Positions 35,641-47,224 of a stretch of DNA of 64,000 nucleotides are shown piece by piece. Position 1 is the first letter of the stretch. Every line of letters begins with the position of its first letter. The stretch lies in the NCBI RefSeq assembly GCF_021869535.1, contig NW_026262712.1:103358140-103422139 (forward strand). The letters are read 5' to 3'. A model generated the notes under the pieces. The model searched no databases. It was given only the letters and a program-made list of their open reading frames with translations, and had not been told where the DNA came from. The translations under genes were made by a program, and so were the position numbers. Origin of the DNA: Mytilus californianus (taxonomy: Eukaryota; Mollusca; Bivalvia; Mytilida; Mytilidae).

Positions 35641-36310
35641 ATGATTGGATTGACAAATTTATTTGAAAATTTTGTTTTTTCTAAGTAGTGTGGCTGATAA
35701 GATGATTTCCAATCCATCATCATTTTGATGCGATTTCTTGTGGATAAATGTATGACTTTATTGATTAGGAATGATATTTTGGAAATCGGTTTTTTTCATT
35801 TTTTTTTGTAAATTTTTTGAAGAACTTCAATCAACTCAAATCAAAATCGAAAGCTTTATCTAAAGTCGGCATGTCGCAAAATAATATCGTGAGCTCTTTG
35901 AGCTTTTGTAACCGACAAATACATACATGGTTGAAGGCCGTACTTTGACCTATAATTGTTAACTTTTTATACATTGTGACTTGGACGGAGAGTTGTCTCA
36001 TTGGTACTCATACTACATCTTCTTATTTATAGTTACACAATAAACACACACAATACTGATATTAAAGTATAAAAGACATAAAACATATTTTATACACAGT
36101 TAGTCAAGGCTTAACTAATTTGAATACTACACATAATATGCAGGCGTGAGCACTAAGATAAAGGAAGCATTAAAGCAGCAACATAAAACACTAAAGCACA
36201 GCAATCACAAATTATAAAAAGCTTAACAAATAAAACACAAACAGAGTGGAATTATAATAAGCGGCAATATTATGTTTCAAATCTGTAACATAAAACATAA
36301 AAAATAAATA

Positions 36311-38960
36311 TTAAGCACATGCTTTGCAATGGCATGCGTTGCCATTCCATGAGTTTATTAGACTACTGAATTGAGTAAAAGATGTTTCAGTTCTAAAGTG
36401 GTTTGGCAACTCATTCCATAGTTTGGCTGCAGACTTTCTGAATGTTTTTAAGACATACCTTGTAGTTCTAACTGTAAGCATTTCAGCTAAGTTTTTTTTT
36501 ATAAGATCATGTAGGTATATTGGATTTTCTTTGTTAACAGTTCTAAATACCTCTATTGCCATTGTTCTTAGGCGTCTTATTTTAAGAGATAGCATTTTTT
36601 ATTTTAAAAGTAAATCATCATATGTGCTATAATTATGATCCTGGTAAATGAAGCGGAGTGCTCTTTCTTGTACTTTTTCAATTTTAGTAGTAAAAAAAAT
36701 AAGGAGATGAGGTATGATTGCCAATGAGACAACTATCCATCAAAGTTCAAATAAAGTTGATGTAAGCAACTATAGGCAATCGTACGGCCTTCAACAATAA
36801 AAAAAACCATACCGTATAGTCGGCTATAAAAGGTCCCGACATAAAAAAATGAAACAATTCAATTGAGAAAACTAACGGCCTAATTTGTCACAAAACAATT
36901 AAGAAAAACAAATATGACAGACATGAACCAACGACAACCACTGAACTACAGGCTCCTGACTTGGGGCAGGCATATAAAGAATGTGGCGGGGTTAAACATG
37001 TTTGTTAGCGTTCAACCCTCCTCCTAACCTGGGACAGTGGTGTAACAGCACAACATAAGAACAAACTATAAAAATCAGTTGAAAAAGTCTTAACTCATCA
37101 GATCGATAGAGTGTTTCCCTCGCTGCAGAAATGCCAGGACAATGAGCAGAAGTTAAAGTTTGACATAAAAAAAGATTGATATATTTTTAATTTCCGAGTT
37201 TCTTCAAGTACTTGCCAAGTTTTTTTAAGACATTAAGTTGTCTGGATGCCTTTTTGCAGATGTTGGAGATATGTGTGTTGAAATTTAGTTCAAAGTCAAT
37301 TGTGATGCCTTAGAAATTGACCTCTTTTCACATTTTATTTTGTTACCTGCCAGGTCAAATGCAATGTTTTTGTCCATTGTATTTTTTTGCTAATTGCCAA
37401 AGCTTGAAAATTTTCAGGGTTTGCCTTCATTTGATTGGAAGAGAACTAGTCTATCAGAGCTAAACTGTCTTTTTCAAGTGTAGAAATAACTGTGTTTATA
37501 TCCCTATTTGCAAAAGAAATAGTATTGTCGTCTGCCTTATTGTAGAGTGAGCTATGTGAGGTGAAGTGACAGATATCATTTAAAAAAATGTTGAAAAGTA
37601 TAGGACAAAGAATGGAACCTTGTGGTACTCCTTTGTATATATTTTGCCAATTGCTCAGACTGGAGCCAACTCGAACACATTGTTTCCTGTTAGATAAGTA
37701 ATTGTTTATCAGTTCTAGAGAAGTAGTTGAAAGACCATAAACTTCAAGCTTAAGCAGTAGAAGATCATGAGGAAAACAGTCGAACGCCTTAGAAAGATCA
37801 TTAGTATTGAGCCAATAAACTCATTTTGATCAAATGCCATTTTCCAATTCTCAATGATTCTGAGTAGAGTAGTTTGACATCCGTATTTGGTCGTATGGGT
37901 GAAAGTGTGTATTGAAGTATTCAACTATCTGGTTGTAAATTGATAGTTCGAAAATTTGTAATAACAGGAAGTATACATAATAGGTACATAGTTGCCTACG
38001 TCAAGTAACTTGTTCTTTTTGTGCAATGGTACAACTTGTGCCTGTTTTAGTTGGTCTAATAAAGTAGCTGATTTTATAGTCTTGTTAATCAATTCAGTTA
38101 TTGGTTGTGTGATAAGTGGCTGTGCTAGTTTTAGGAATTTAACTGAGATGCCATCTATTCCTGTTGCCTTTTTGATGTTTAATTTTTTAAGTTGTTTGTC
38201 TGCAAATTCATTTGAGATGGTACTGAATTCTAGTTTTGGTGTTGCAGTTTTGTTTTCATGATTTTTTTAACAGTTGGATAGGTACTGTTAGCAGATGTGT
38301 TGTTGCCAATATATTTTGCCACATTTATAAAGAAAATCATTTAAGTGGTCTGCTACTTTCTTTTGGTTACTTATTATGGTTTTTTCATCATACAGAATGA
38401 TATTTTTTGTTAGGTTGCTGCCGTTGTTTGTAATGAAAGGTTTTATAGTAGGCCAGAAATCATATGTTTTTCGTCCGCCTATGCAGCGTTCGTAAAAATA
38501 TGTTTTTATGGATTTTTTCTTTATTTAATTAACAAGATTTCTCTGTTGTCTATACAGTTCCCAGATTTTACTTAATTTTTGTTTGTAATACCTGTTGAAC
38601 AGTTGTTTTTTTTTTTGTACACTGCTTTTCGTAGTTCCTGGTTCATAAATGGTGCAGGTTGTTTGCATTGTTTCCTTTTTTTTCAAGGGAGCATGTTGGT
38701 CGAAAACATTTACCACAACCTTTTCAAAATCTGAATATGCTTGATTTTTATCATATTGATCTATTATTATAGAAAATTCAACATTTTCTAAGTCTGCAAG
38801 AAAATTTTCTTGGTCTAGTTTTTTATAACCTCTATAAGTTTTATACTCTGTTCTTATTTGAAATTTGACCCTCTATCTGTACATTGATCATATTGTGTAC
38901 ATAACTAATACCAGTATTAAAGTTTCTTATATTCACATCCTGGTAGGTTTGTTTGTTTTT
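36311..38960 (-). pseudogene. LINE fragment, 5'-truncated, copy 1
   Basis: Read on the minus strand from 38960 down: end of the endonuclease-RT linker (HAPLKKKET, YRQQRNLVN), RT with KATGIDGISVKFLK (about 38150), a KAFDCFPHDLLLL-like block (37790), GVPQGSILCP (37620) and ADDNTISF (37525), then FELNFNTHISNICKKASRQL (37270). After the nested M2 copy comes the C-terminal segment 36595-36311 (RTMAIEVFRTVNKENP, KLWNELPNHFR). The catalytic YADD is replaced by KADD. Frameshifts and stops are present. Confidence 0.85.
36694..37110 (-). repeat. Dispersed repeat M2 nested in the LINE, copy 1
   Basis: Inserted in the LINE RT C-terminal region; begins agatgaggtatgattgccaa and ends near ttaactcatcagatcgatag. 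Contains the aacatgtttgttagcgttc and gacagtggtgtaacagc landmarks. Confidence 0.8.
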
Positions 38961-38994
38961 CTGTAAAAATTTATTTCAGAATGCTATATATTTA

Positions 38995-39396
38995 TTTTTT
39001 TTTTCATTTTCATGCCTAATATATCATGTACTGTGTTACGACACTCTAGATTCTACTGACGAAGAAAGGTAACACTAGGCCACCGAAAGCTGAATTTTTT
39101 GTTCATTCTAGGTGGCCGAGTGGTCTAGAGCGCTGGACACAGTGCAGGCGGTGTTGTCTCGATATCCCAATAGCATGAGTTCGAATCCCGGCGAGGGAAG
39201 AACAAAAATGTGCTTCCACAAATATGCAGATTTAACATTGTTGTGCTGATATTTAGAGTAATTATATACATATATAAGTCTAAAGATTTGCACAATGGTA
39301 CCAATATAAGATGGTAATATACGAAAATGATGTTATAAAATCGTGTTGACAAATATTTCAGCTTAACAAATAGCCTTCGTCAGTGTCAATAATTTT

Positions 39397-39427
<31 letters not shown>
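38995..39427 (+). mobile_element. tRNA-derived SINE, copy 1
   Basis: A tRNA-like head at about 39110-39203 holds a polymerase III A box (tggccgagtgg, 39113-39123) and B box (gttcgaatccc, 39178-39188). The tRNA cloverleaf is imperfect in the T and anticodon stems, so this is not a working tRNA. Before it lies a shared ~110-bp segment (gaaggtaacactaggccacc). After it comes a ~190-bp body ending in an (AT) run at 39400-39427. Confidence 0.75.
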
Positions 39428-39950
39428 CAACTCGTCTAAACATCAGCCCAACAATGTTAGAACTTCAATAAACTCAAATCAAAATCGAAAGCTTTATCTA
39501 AAGTCGGTATGTCGCAAAATAATATCCTGAGCTCTTTGAGCTTTTGTAACCGACAAATACATACATGGTTGAAGGCCGTACTTTGACCTATAATTGTTAA
39601 CTTTTTATACATTGTGACTTGGATGGAGAGTTGTCTCATTGGTACTCATACTACATCTTCTTATTTATAGTTACACAATAAAATTACACAATACTGATAT
39701 TAAAGTATAAAAGACATTAAACATATATTTTATGCACAGTTAGTCAAGGCTTAACTAATTTGAATACTACACATAATATGCAGGCATGAGCACTAAGATA
39801 AAGGAAGCATTAAAGCAGCAACATAAAACACTAAAGCACAGCAATCACAAATTATAAAAAGCTTAACAAATAAAACACAAACAGAGTGGAATTATAATAA
39901 GCGGCAATATTATGTTTCAAATCTGTAACATAAAACATAAAAAATAAATA

Positions 39951-42595
39951 TTAAGCACATGCTTTGCAATGGCATGCGTTGCCATTCCATGAGTTTATTA
40001 GACTACTGAATTGAGTAAAAGATGTTTCAGTTCTAAAGTGGTTTGGCAACTCATTCCATAGTTTGGCTGCAGACTTTCTGAATGTTTTTAAGACATACCT
40101 TGTAGTTCTAACTGTAAGCATTTCAGCTAAGTTTTTTTTTATAAGATCATGTAGGTATATTGGATTTTCTTTGTTAACAGTTCTAAATACCTCTATTGCC
40201 ATTGTTCTTAGGCGTCTTATTTTAAGAGATAGCATTTTTTATTTTAAAAGTAAATCATCATATGTGCTATAATTGTGATCCTGGTAAATGAAGCGGAGTG
40301 CTCTTTCTTGTACTTTTTCAATTTTAGTAGTAAAAAAAATAAAGAGATGAGGTATGATTGTCAATGAGACAACTATCCACCAAAGTTCAAATAAAGTTGA
40401 TGTAAGCAACTATAGGCAACCGTACGGCCTTCAACAATAAAAAAAAACATACCGTATAGTCGGCTATAAAAGGTCCCGACATAAAAAAATGAAACAATTC
40501 AATTGAGAAATCTAACGGCCTTATTTGTCACAAAACAATTAAGAAAAACAAATATGACAGACATGAACCAACGACAACCACTGAACTACAGGCTCCTGAC
40601 TTGGGGCAGGCATATAAAGAATGTTAAACATGTTTGTGAGCGTTCAATCCTCCTCCTAACCTGGGACAGTGGTGTAACAGCACAACATAAGAATAAACTA
40701 TAAAAATCAGTTGAAAAAGTCTTAACTCATCAGATCGATAGAGTGTTTCCCTCGCTGCAGAAATGCCAGGACAATGAGCAGAAGTTAAAGTTTGACATAA
40801 AAAAAGAGTGATATATTTTTAATTTCCGAGTTTCGTCAAGTACTTGCCAAGTTTTTTTAAGACATTAAGTTGTCTGGATGCCTTTTTGCAGATGTTGGAG
40901 ATATGTGTGTTGAAATTTAGTTCAAAGTCAATTGTGATGCCTAAGAAATTGACCTCTTTTCACATTTTATTTTGTTACCTGCCAGGTCAAATGCAATGTT
41001 TTTGTCCATTGTATTTTTTTGCTAATTGCCAAAGCTTGAAAATTTTCAGGGTTTGCCTTCATTTGATTGGAAGAGAACTAGTCTATCAGAGCTAAACTGT
41101 CTTTTTCAAGTGTAGAAATAACTGTGTTTATATCCCTATTTGCAAAAGAAATAGTATTGTCGTCTGCCTTATTGTAGAGTGAGCTATGTGAGGTGAAGTG
41201 AAAGATATCATTTAAAAAAATGTTGAAAAGTATAGGACAAGGAATGGAATCTTGTGGTACTCCTTTGTATATATTTTGCCAATTGCTCAGACTGGAGCCA
41301 ACTCGAACACATTGTTTCCTGTTAGATAAGTAATTTTTTATCAGTTCTAGAGAAGTAGTTGAAAGACCATAAACTTCAAGCTTAAGCAGTAGAAGATCAT
41401 GAGGAAAACAGTCGAACGCCTTAGAAAGATCATTAGTATTGAGCCAATAAACACATTTTGATCAAATGCCATTTTCCAATTCTCAATGATTCTGAGGAGA
41501 GTAGTTTGACATCCGTATTTGGTCGTATGGGTGAAAGTGTGTATTGAAGTATTCAACTATCTGGTTGTAAATTGATAGTTCGAAAATTTGTAATAACAGG
41601 AAGTATACTTAATAGGTACATAGTTGCCTACGTCAAGTAACTTGTTCTTTTTGTGCAATGGTACAACTTGTGCCTGTTTTAGTTGGTCTAATAAAGTAGC
41701 TGATTTTATAGTCTTGTTAATCAATTCAGTTATTGGTTGTGTGATAAGTGGCTGTGCTAGTTTTAGGAATTTAACTGAGATGCCATCTATTCCTGTTGCC
41801 TTTTTGATGTTTAATTTTTTAAGTTGTTTGTCTGCAAATTCATTTGAGATGGTACTGAATTCTAGTTTTTGTGTTGCAGTTTTGTTTTTTTTTAACAGTT
41901 GGATAGGTACTGTTAGCAGATGTGTTGTTGCCAATATATTTTGCCACATTTATAAAGAAAATCATTTAAGTGGTCTGCTACTTTCTTTTGGTTACTTATT
42001 ATGGTTTCTTCATCATACAGAATGATATTTTTTGTTAAGTTGCTGCGGTTGTTTGTAATGAAAGGTTTTATAGTAGGCCAGAAATCATATGTTTTTCGTC
42101 CGCCTATGCAGCGTTCGTAAAAATATGTTTTTATGGATTTTTTCTTTATTAAATTAACAAGATTTCTCTGTTGTCTATACAGTTCCCAGTTTTTACTTGA
42201 TTTTTGTTTGTAATACCTGTTGAACATTTGTCTTTTTTGTACACTGCTTTTCGTAGTTCCTGGTTCATAAATGGTGTAGGTTGTTTGCATTGTTTCCTTT
42301 TTTTTCAAGGGAGCAAAGCCTTTTCAAAATCTGAATATGCTTGATTTTTATCATATTGATCTATTATTATAGAAAATTCAACATTTTCTAAGTCTGCAAG
42401 AAAATTTTCTTGGTCTAGTTTTTTATAACCTCTATAAGTTTTATACTCTGTGTTCTTATTTGAAATTTGACCCTCTATCTGTACACTGATCATATTGTGT
42501 ACATAACTAATACCAGTATTAAAGTTTCTTATATTCACATCCTGGTAGGTTTGTTTGTTTTTCTGTAAAAATTAATTTCAGAATACTATATATAT
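39951..42595 (-). pseudogene. LINE fragment, 5'-truncated, copy 2
   Basis: Same as copy 1. The linker-RT part is more open here: 42538-42305 encodes NIRNFNTGISY... and YRGYKKLDQENF; 42308-41913 and 41949-41557 continue the linker and RT with KKATGIDGISVKFLK. The 22-bp deletion at 42316 shifts the frame between the first two pieces. C-terminal segment at 40235-39951 is identical to copy 1. Confidence 0.85.
40335..40742 (-). repeat. Dispersed repeat M2 nested in the LINE, copy 2
   Basis: Same insertion as at 36694, carried along by the 3.6-kb duplication, which shows that the insertion came first. It has lost gtggcgggg before ttaaacatgttt. Confidence 0.8.
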
Positions 42596-42596
42596 A

Positions 42597-42998
42597 TTTT
42601 TTTTTTCCTTTTCATGCCTTATATATCATGTACTGTGTTACAACACTCTAGATTCTATTGACGAAGAAAGGTAACACTAGGCCACCGAAAGCTGAATTGT
42701 TTGTTCATTCTAGGTGGCCGAGTGGTCTAGAGCGCTGGACACAGTGCAGGCGGTGTTGTCTTGATATCCCAATAGCATGAGTTTGAATCCCGGCGAGGGA
42801 AGAACAAAAATTTGCTTCCACAAATATGCAGATTTAACATTGTTGTGCTGATATTTAGAGTAATTATATACATATATAAGTCTAAAGATTTGCACAATGG
42901 TACTAATATAAGATGGTAATATACGAAAATGATGTTATAAAATCGTGTTGACAAATATTTCAGCTTAACAAATAGCCTTCGTCAGTGTCAATAATTTT

Positions 42999-43029
<31 letters not shown>
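42597..43029 (+). mobile_element. tRNA-derived SINE, copy 2
   Basis: Duplicate of the previous SINE within the 3.6-kb tandem repeat, ending in the (AT) run at 43003-43029. One B-box change (gtttgaatccc) separates it from copy 1. Confidence 0.75.
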
Positions 43030-43039
43030 GATTCTACCA

Positions 43040-43180
43040 CTGCATCGAGTGTGATACGATATTTATCCACTCGAGACAGCTAAATTTTCTAATTTAAAAC
43101 GCGAGGCTCGCCGAGCGTTTTAAATATTTAAAATTTAACTGTCGAGAATTGATAAATATCGTATTACACGAGATTTGGTG
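43040..43180. mobile_element. Fold-back element
   Basis: Arms cgagtgtgatacgatatttatc (left, 43055) and gataaatatcgtattacac (right, 43150) are inverses, with a second inner palindrome aaaacgcgaggctcgccgag / gcgtttt around 43100-43125. The whole ~140 bp would fold into one hairpin. It sits directly at the right edge of duplication copy 2. Confidence 0.7.
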
Positions 43181-43464
43181 GTGGAATCTGTTTCTCTAAT
43201 GATTTTCAAACAATACGCAGGCAAATGTATTCCTTCTTTTCGAATGATCTGCAAAAAGTTGTGTTCTTTCTATGTGACGTCATCAGGTATGGTCGCCTTT
43301 TTTCATGCCGTCACAATAGGAAATTCAGAGGAAAGCAAGAAAATTCGACGTCATAATCGGATTTTAACCAATGAAAAACTGAGATTAAACGAACCACACG
43401 TTGATTAAATTTTTTTATACAATGGGTGCAGAAAGGGATAAATTGACGAAGAATTAGAGAAATA
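43181..43464. other. Intron sequence between fold-back and SINE
   Basis: An open frame at 43175-43408 (+) without recognisable domain; tgacgtcatcagg at 43274 is CRE-like but isolated. Possibly the interior of a larger element bounded by the hairpin. Confidence 0.35.
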
Positions 43465-43735
43465 TATATATACAACTCGTCTAAACATCAGCCCAACAAT
43501 GTTAGATCTGTAAATTTGCTTTCGCAAATTTTTTGTTCTTCCCTCGCCGGGATTCGAACTCATGCTACTGAGATATCGTGACACCAAATCGCCTGCACTA
43601 TATCCGACGCGCTAGACCACACGACCACCTAGGCTTCACAATAATAAAGCTTTCGGTGGCCGGGTGTTACCTTTCCTCGTCAGTTTTAATCTAGCGTCGT
43701 AATACAGTACATGATATATAAGGCATGAAGATGGA
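43465..43735 (-). mobile_element. tRNA-derived SINE, reverse and diverged copy
   Basis: On the minus strand: caccgaaagct segment (43652), A-box region tggtcgtgtggtctag (43610-43625), B box gttcgaatccc (43548-43558), then aacattgttgggctgatg and tttagacgagttgta ending at the (AT) tract at 43462. It gives the family's 3' terminus; the same terminus without a body is found at 43912-43950. Confidence 0.75.
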
Positions 43736-43989
43736 ATTGTTACAGATCAGCTGAAATATCTATTGTAAAGGATCCTACAAGTTAATGCAAGATACAGTCA
43801 CAGAAATAATTATATTTATAAGTACGTCTGAACCAGTGACAACTCTACAACAGATTTATCCATCGGATCACCAGCAGAGATGGTGATACATGGCTGTGTA
43901 CATTCTGTATATACAACTCGTCTAAACATCAGCCCAACAATATATATATATTTTGCTGAAGCGAACCCCTTTTAAAACATAGCTCTTAT

Positions 43990-44460
43990 TGTCCATTAAT
44001 AAATAAATTAAATTCTTGGTGTACTTGGATATGCTGAATCTGTCCAAATAAGGGTCCGAAATTAAATTTTGTTTGATTTCAACAAAAAATTAATATATGG
44101 ATATCTTTGATATGCTGAATATAACCTTGTATTTAGATTTTGGATTTTGAGGCCTGTTATAAAAAAAGTCCACATTGTGGTCCAAATCGTCCAAAATAAG
44201 ACTGTGTTTGATTTCATCAAAAATAATAATTCTTGGAGTTGTATGATGTGCTGAATCTAACCGTGTATTTAGATTTATGATTTTGGGACTGGTTCTCGGA
44301 TTGGTCTACATTAAAGTCCAAAGGGTCTAATTTCCAAATTTTCAGTTCTTTGACCATATTTATTTTGTGTCAGAAACCTATGATGTGTCAAATATTTAAT
44401 CACAATCCAAATTCAGAGCTGTATCAAGTTTGGATGTAATTTCCATACTTGTCCCAACTG
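43990..44460 (+). repeat. ~180-bp tandem repeat, two to three units
   Basis: Units share tttgatttcaacaaaa/tttgatttcatcaaaa, gatatgctgaat/gatgtgctgaat, tgtatttagatt and ggtctacatt/gtccacattg followed by aaagtccaaa. A repeated block typical of bivalve DNA, with no coding potential. Confidence 0.7.
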
Positions 44461-44479
44461 CTGTTCGGATTTCTACCTC

Positions 44480-44780
44480 TGCGGTCGAATTAAGTTGCGC
44501 CCCGCTGAGCATTTTATTCGTTTTTGGTTTTGTGAAATAAAAATCGAAAAACGAAAACACTTACATTTTTCATTTTTGTTGAGCCTGCGAAACTTATTTC
44601 GCGAACGCGAGACATAGCGATCCTAGATACCTTCGTCGGGGTCGACATCGTCAACATTTAAGTTCAGTCTGTGGTTATAGATTTTTTTAGACATCAATAA
44701 CTGTGTCAAACCTACATGGAATTTTATGAAATTTGAGGTAGGGTCATTTTCCAGTGAGTTTTTTTCATTTGATTAGCTAG
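44480..44780 (+). repeat. Head region of a pearl-like tandem-repeat element
   Basis: Holds tttcgcgaacgcgagacata (44598-44617) and gtcggggtcgacatcgtcaac, then one copy of the cagtctgtggtta...gaattttatgaaatttg unit that is tandem at 46.7 and 49.7 kb. Gives the 5' end of that element type. Confidence 0.6.
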
Positions 44781-45117
44781 GTAAATCATGTTTTTAAATA
44801 GCCCGATAGATACTAATTATAGTATATGAAAATACGTCACATCATATATTTTCATACCTTGAACAGGTAATCCTACAATAATCAAGGCCAAGACTATTGT
44901 TTTTCTTTTGTTGTTATCAAAATCAATATTGATTTTGTTTGTTAATGCCCCAGAGGAGCATTAAAATATGTTGAATTATCAACTAATAGATATTCAAAAT
45001 TAGTTTTGTATTTAAAAAAACATGGTGCTTCAGTTAGCGTGTTAATGTTGGTAGGTGATTTGTAGCGTACACGTATTTCACAACTTTTTTTAACTTAAAA
45101 CTAACAAAATATTAAAC

Positions 45118-45425
45118 AAGAATGTGTCCATAGTACACGGATGCCCCACTCGTACTATCATTTTCTATGTTCAGTGAACTATTAAATTGGGATAAAAACT
45201 GTAATTTAGCATTAAAACGAGAAAGATCATATCATAGGGATCATGTGTACTAAGTTTCAAGTTGGTTGGACTTCCAATTCATCAAAAATTACCTTGACCA
45301 AAAACTTTAACCTAAAACGGGGCAGACGGACGAACGAAGGGACGGACGGACGGCCAAATGATCGAACGGACGCACAGACCGAAAACCTGAATGCCCCTGA
45401 GTTGCGCCTAAAAAGGGGGGTTAAA
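45118..45425 (+). repeat. Dispersed mussel repeat with (GGAC) tract
   Basis: Begins aacaagaatgtgtccatagt and acacggatgcccca, continues gtgtactaagtttcaagttg and ctttaacctaaaacgggg, then a GGACGGAC-type run (45325-45378) and aatgcccct. I recognise this as a repeat very common in mussel DNA. The open frame at 45243-45455 lies within it. Confidence 0.75.
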
Positions 45426-45696
45426 TATAAATACAAGAAACATTTAATAATATAATTATCTGATATAAATCAGCTAATCTAATTCAAGATCGGTCTCTGT
45501 TTTAATGCCAAGAAGCCAAAAAATATCGGACGCATTTAACTGGGATGTTGTTTTCCTCAATCTGGATGTATCCATATCTATACACTGTTTCAGCTTTTAA
45601 GGTTTACCTTCTATATGAACCGGACAACAGCTTACACCAGTTGGTACTAGAACGGCTTGCGTAACAAACACATGTAATCTGTTTTTTTCTGCATAG

Positions 45697-45831
45697 CATT
45701 GTACCAAATGGATCGACCCTATGTTGTGATACAGATTCAACACTTTCTTGATGTTTTACCTACAGTCACGATTGGTAGTGTAATTGATTTTTTCTGTGGT
45801 GTTGTTTCATTTTCTGATGACTTAGGTTCCG
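45697..45831 (+). CDS. Exon: first half of the membrane-proximal Ig-like domain
   Basis: Acceptor ttttttctgcatag; phase 1. The encoded segment reads like an Ig A-B-C region: PTVTIGSVIDFFCGVVSF, with the B-strand Cys in FFCG. The preferred donor is tccg|gtatag at 45832 (phase 1), but the frame remains open to TAG 45924, so a later donor is possible (for example gttg|gtggat near 45883). Phase-compatible with the next exon. Confidence 0.45.
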
Positions 45832-46229
45832 GTATAGGGACGGTGGTACAATATAACAATGCCAGTACTAGTATCTACACAGTTGGTGGATTTGCGATAA
45901 AATTACTGTCTGCATTTGTTACATAGCATACCATTTTCGTTCTTGTTGAAGATTTAGAAAAAATATTTTTGTTGTTTTGAAATTTTTCTGTTATGGCCTT
46001 TTTTTTGTTATGTGTATAACACACACAACATTTGGGCTTCATTGCTATATACTCAATTTTCGTGTTATTGATTATGTACAAGCACCTACTTCAGTGTGAC
46101 TCTTTGAATTAAACAAACATCCGAAAACAAATGTGATAGAAACATAACATTTTAATATTTCAACGTAAAAAATGAGAAAAATTAGCGTGATATTTGAACC
46201 TCATCTTAAAAACAATCCATTATTCACAG

Positions 46230-46296
46230 TTTTAAGCGCTACCGATGGAGCCACGGCGACTCTTGAAAACAAAGTCGATATTAAGCAGCTATATAG
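46230..46296 (+). CDS. Exon: middle of the membrane-proximal Ig-like domain
   Basis: 67 bp, acceptor ttattcacag, donor tatag|gtaaaa, phase 1 to 2. It encodes ATLENKVDIKQLY, which looks like Ig strands D-E. The phase-2 end matches the phase-2 start of the exon at 51835. Confidence 0.45.
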
Positions 46297-46349
46297 GTAA
46301 AATTTAGTGATGTTCCACTTTTTATTAAAAAAGTTGTTTTTTAGGTATT

Positions 46350-46446
46350 AAGGACACACTAAACCAATTTCATTTTAGAGGGGAAAAGTTGTATAAATTA
46401 CAACAACAACAAAAAATATAACTTTGTTTTGGTTTGAAGTGTCCTT
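46350..46446. mobile_element. Short inverted-repeat element (MITE-like)
   Basis: About 97 bp with ends aaggacacactaaaccaa and the inverse ttggtttgaagtgtcctt (three mismatches). No ORF. Could also be a chance fold-back fragment. Confidence 0.5.
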
Positions 46447-46649
46447 CTAGGGGGATTCCCTGTTTTTCCAATCCCGCATATTTGACTTTCATTCTTTTTT
46501 GGAGGTTAAACTAACTATTTTCCAGACATAACATAATACATAAAAATCGAGATTTTGACCAAATAACATTTTTATTTCATGTTTTTATCGTAGATTTTAT
46601 TCTTTCAGCACTTTTTGAAATTGGCCCTTCTGTGAAAAAAATTCAGGGG

Positions 46650-46965
46650 AAATTGGCCCTACCTCAAATTTGACCAAAATACAGTATCCGGAGCAAAATT
46701 ATGAAGATATTTATTTTCATTTTCACGAATTTTACTAATAAATGGACTTAGATTTTTAACAGTTCACATTCAGATTAAGTCTGAGGTTGAAGTTTTTCAG
46801 TCATTAATAATTTTTTCAAACCGTCAGGAATTTTATGAAATTTGGACAGAAGCTTGTTTATGACCAAAAGACAGTATACAAGGCGAAATCTTGAAAATGT
46901 TATTTTCATTTTTTAGTATTTTACTGATAAATGGACTTAGTTTTTAAAGGTAGTGCCTTCATGCC
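46650..46965 (+). repeat. ~190-bp tandem repeat (same unit as 49725-50290)
   Basis: Two units: gaccaaaatacagtatccgg/gaccaaaagacagtatac, agtctgaggttgaagttttt, gaattttatgaaatttgga, ataaatggacttag. Part of a pearl-like element. Confidence 0.75.
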
Positions 46966-47224
46966 TTTAATGGTATCAGGCAATAGCCATTGCGTTTCTA
47001 CGTGGGGGTAAATACGTCATCAAATAAATCCCGAAAAGTGGAATTATTTCTTATTTTATTTGTGATATTCTGAGTTTTTATTGTAATTCATTGACACTGG
47101 GTAGTGAAGAATTGAACGTTGTTTTTTGTTAGTTTTCAAAACTTTCCATAGAGTTGCATTTTGCATTATGAGCAGTCAACCGTTTTACATACCGGAATTA
47201 CTTAAAAATCCGTGTGAAAGAATG
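46966..47224. other. Intron sequence, no feature
   Basis: AT-rich with no recognised repeat. Confidence 0.4.

Larger units (their letters stand above)
35819..39456. repeat. Tandem duplication, copy 1 (3.64 kb)
   Basis: The whole block, from agaacttcaat to the (AT) run and caactcgtctaaac tract, is repeated directly as 39457-43029. It contains an M2 tail (35930-36025), a 5'-truncated minus-strand LINE, a nested reverse M2 copy and a SINE. Long tracts are identical between copies, so the duplication is recent. Confidence 0.9.
39457..43029. repeat. Tandem duplication, copy 2 (3.57 kb)
   Basis: Direct repeat of 35819-39456. Differences seen: a deletion of about 22 bp at 42316 (gagcaaagcc instead of gagcatgttggtcg...aacc), a loss of tggcgggg near 40624 and single-base changes. 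Offset falls from 3640 to 3602 bp along the block because of the deletions. Confidence 0.9.

Noticed and set aside
36423..36632. Plus-strand 69-codon open frames at 36423 and 40063
   Set aside because: They are antisense shadows of the LINE C-terminal segment on the minus strand.
39111..39203. Possible tRNA-Leu/Ser gene with A and B boxes
   Set aside because: The T-stem and anticodon stem do not pair properly, three copies have the same flanking body, and it ends in an (AT) run. It is a SINE.
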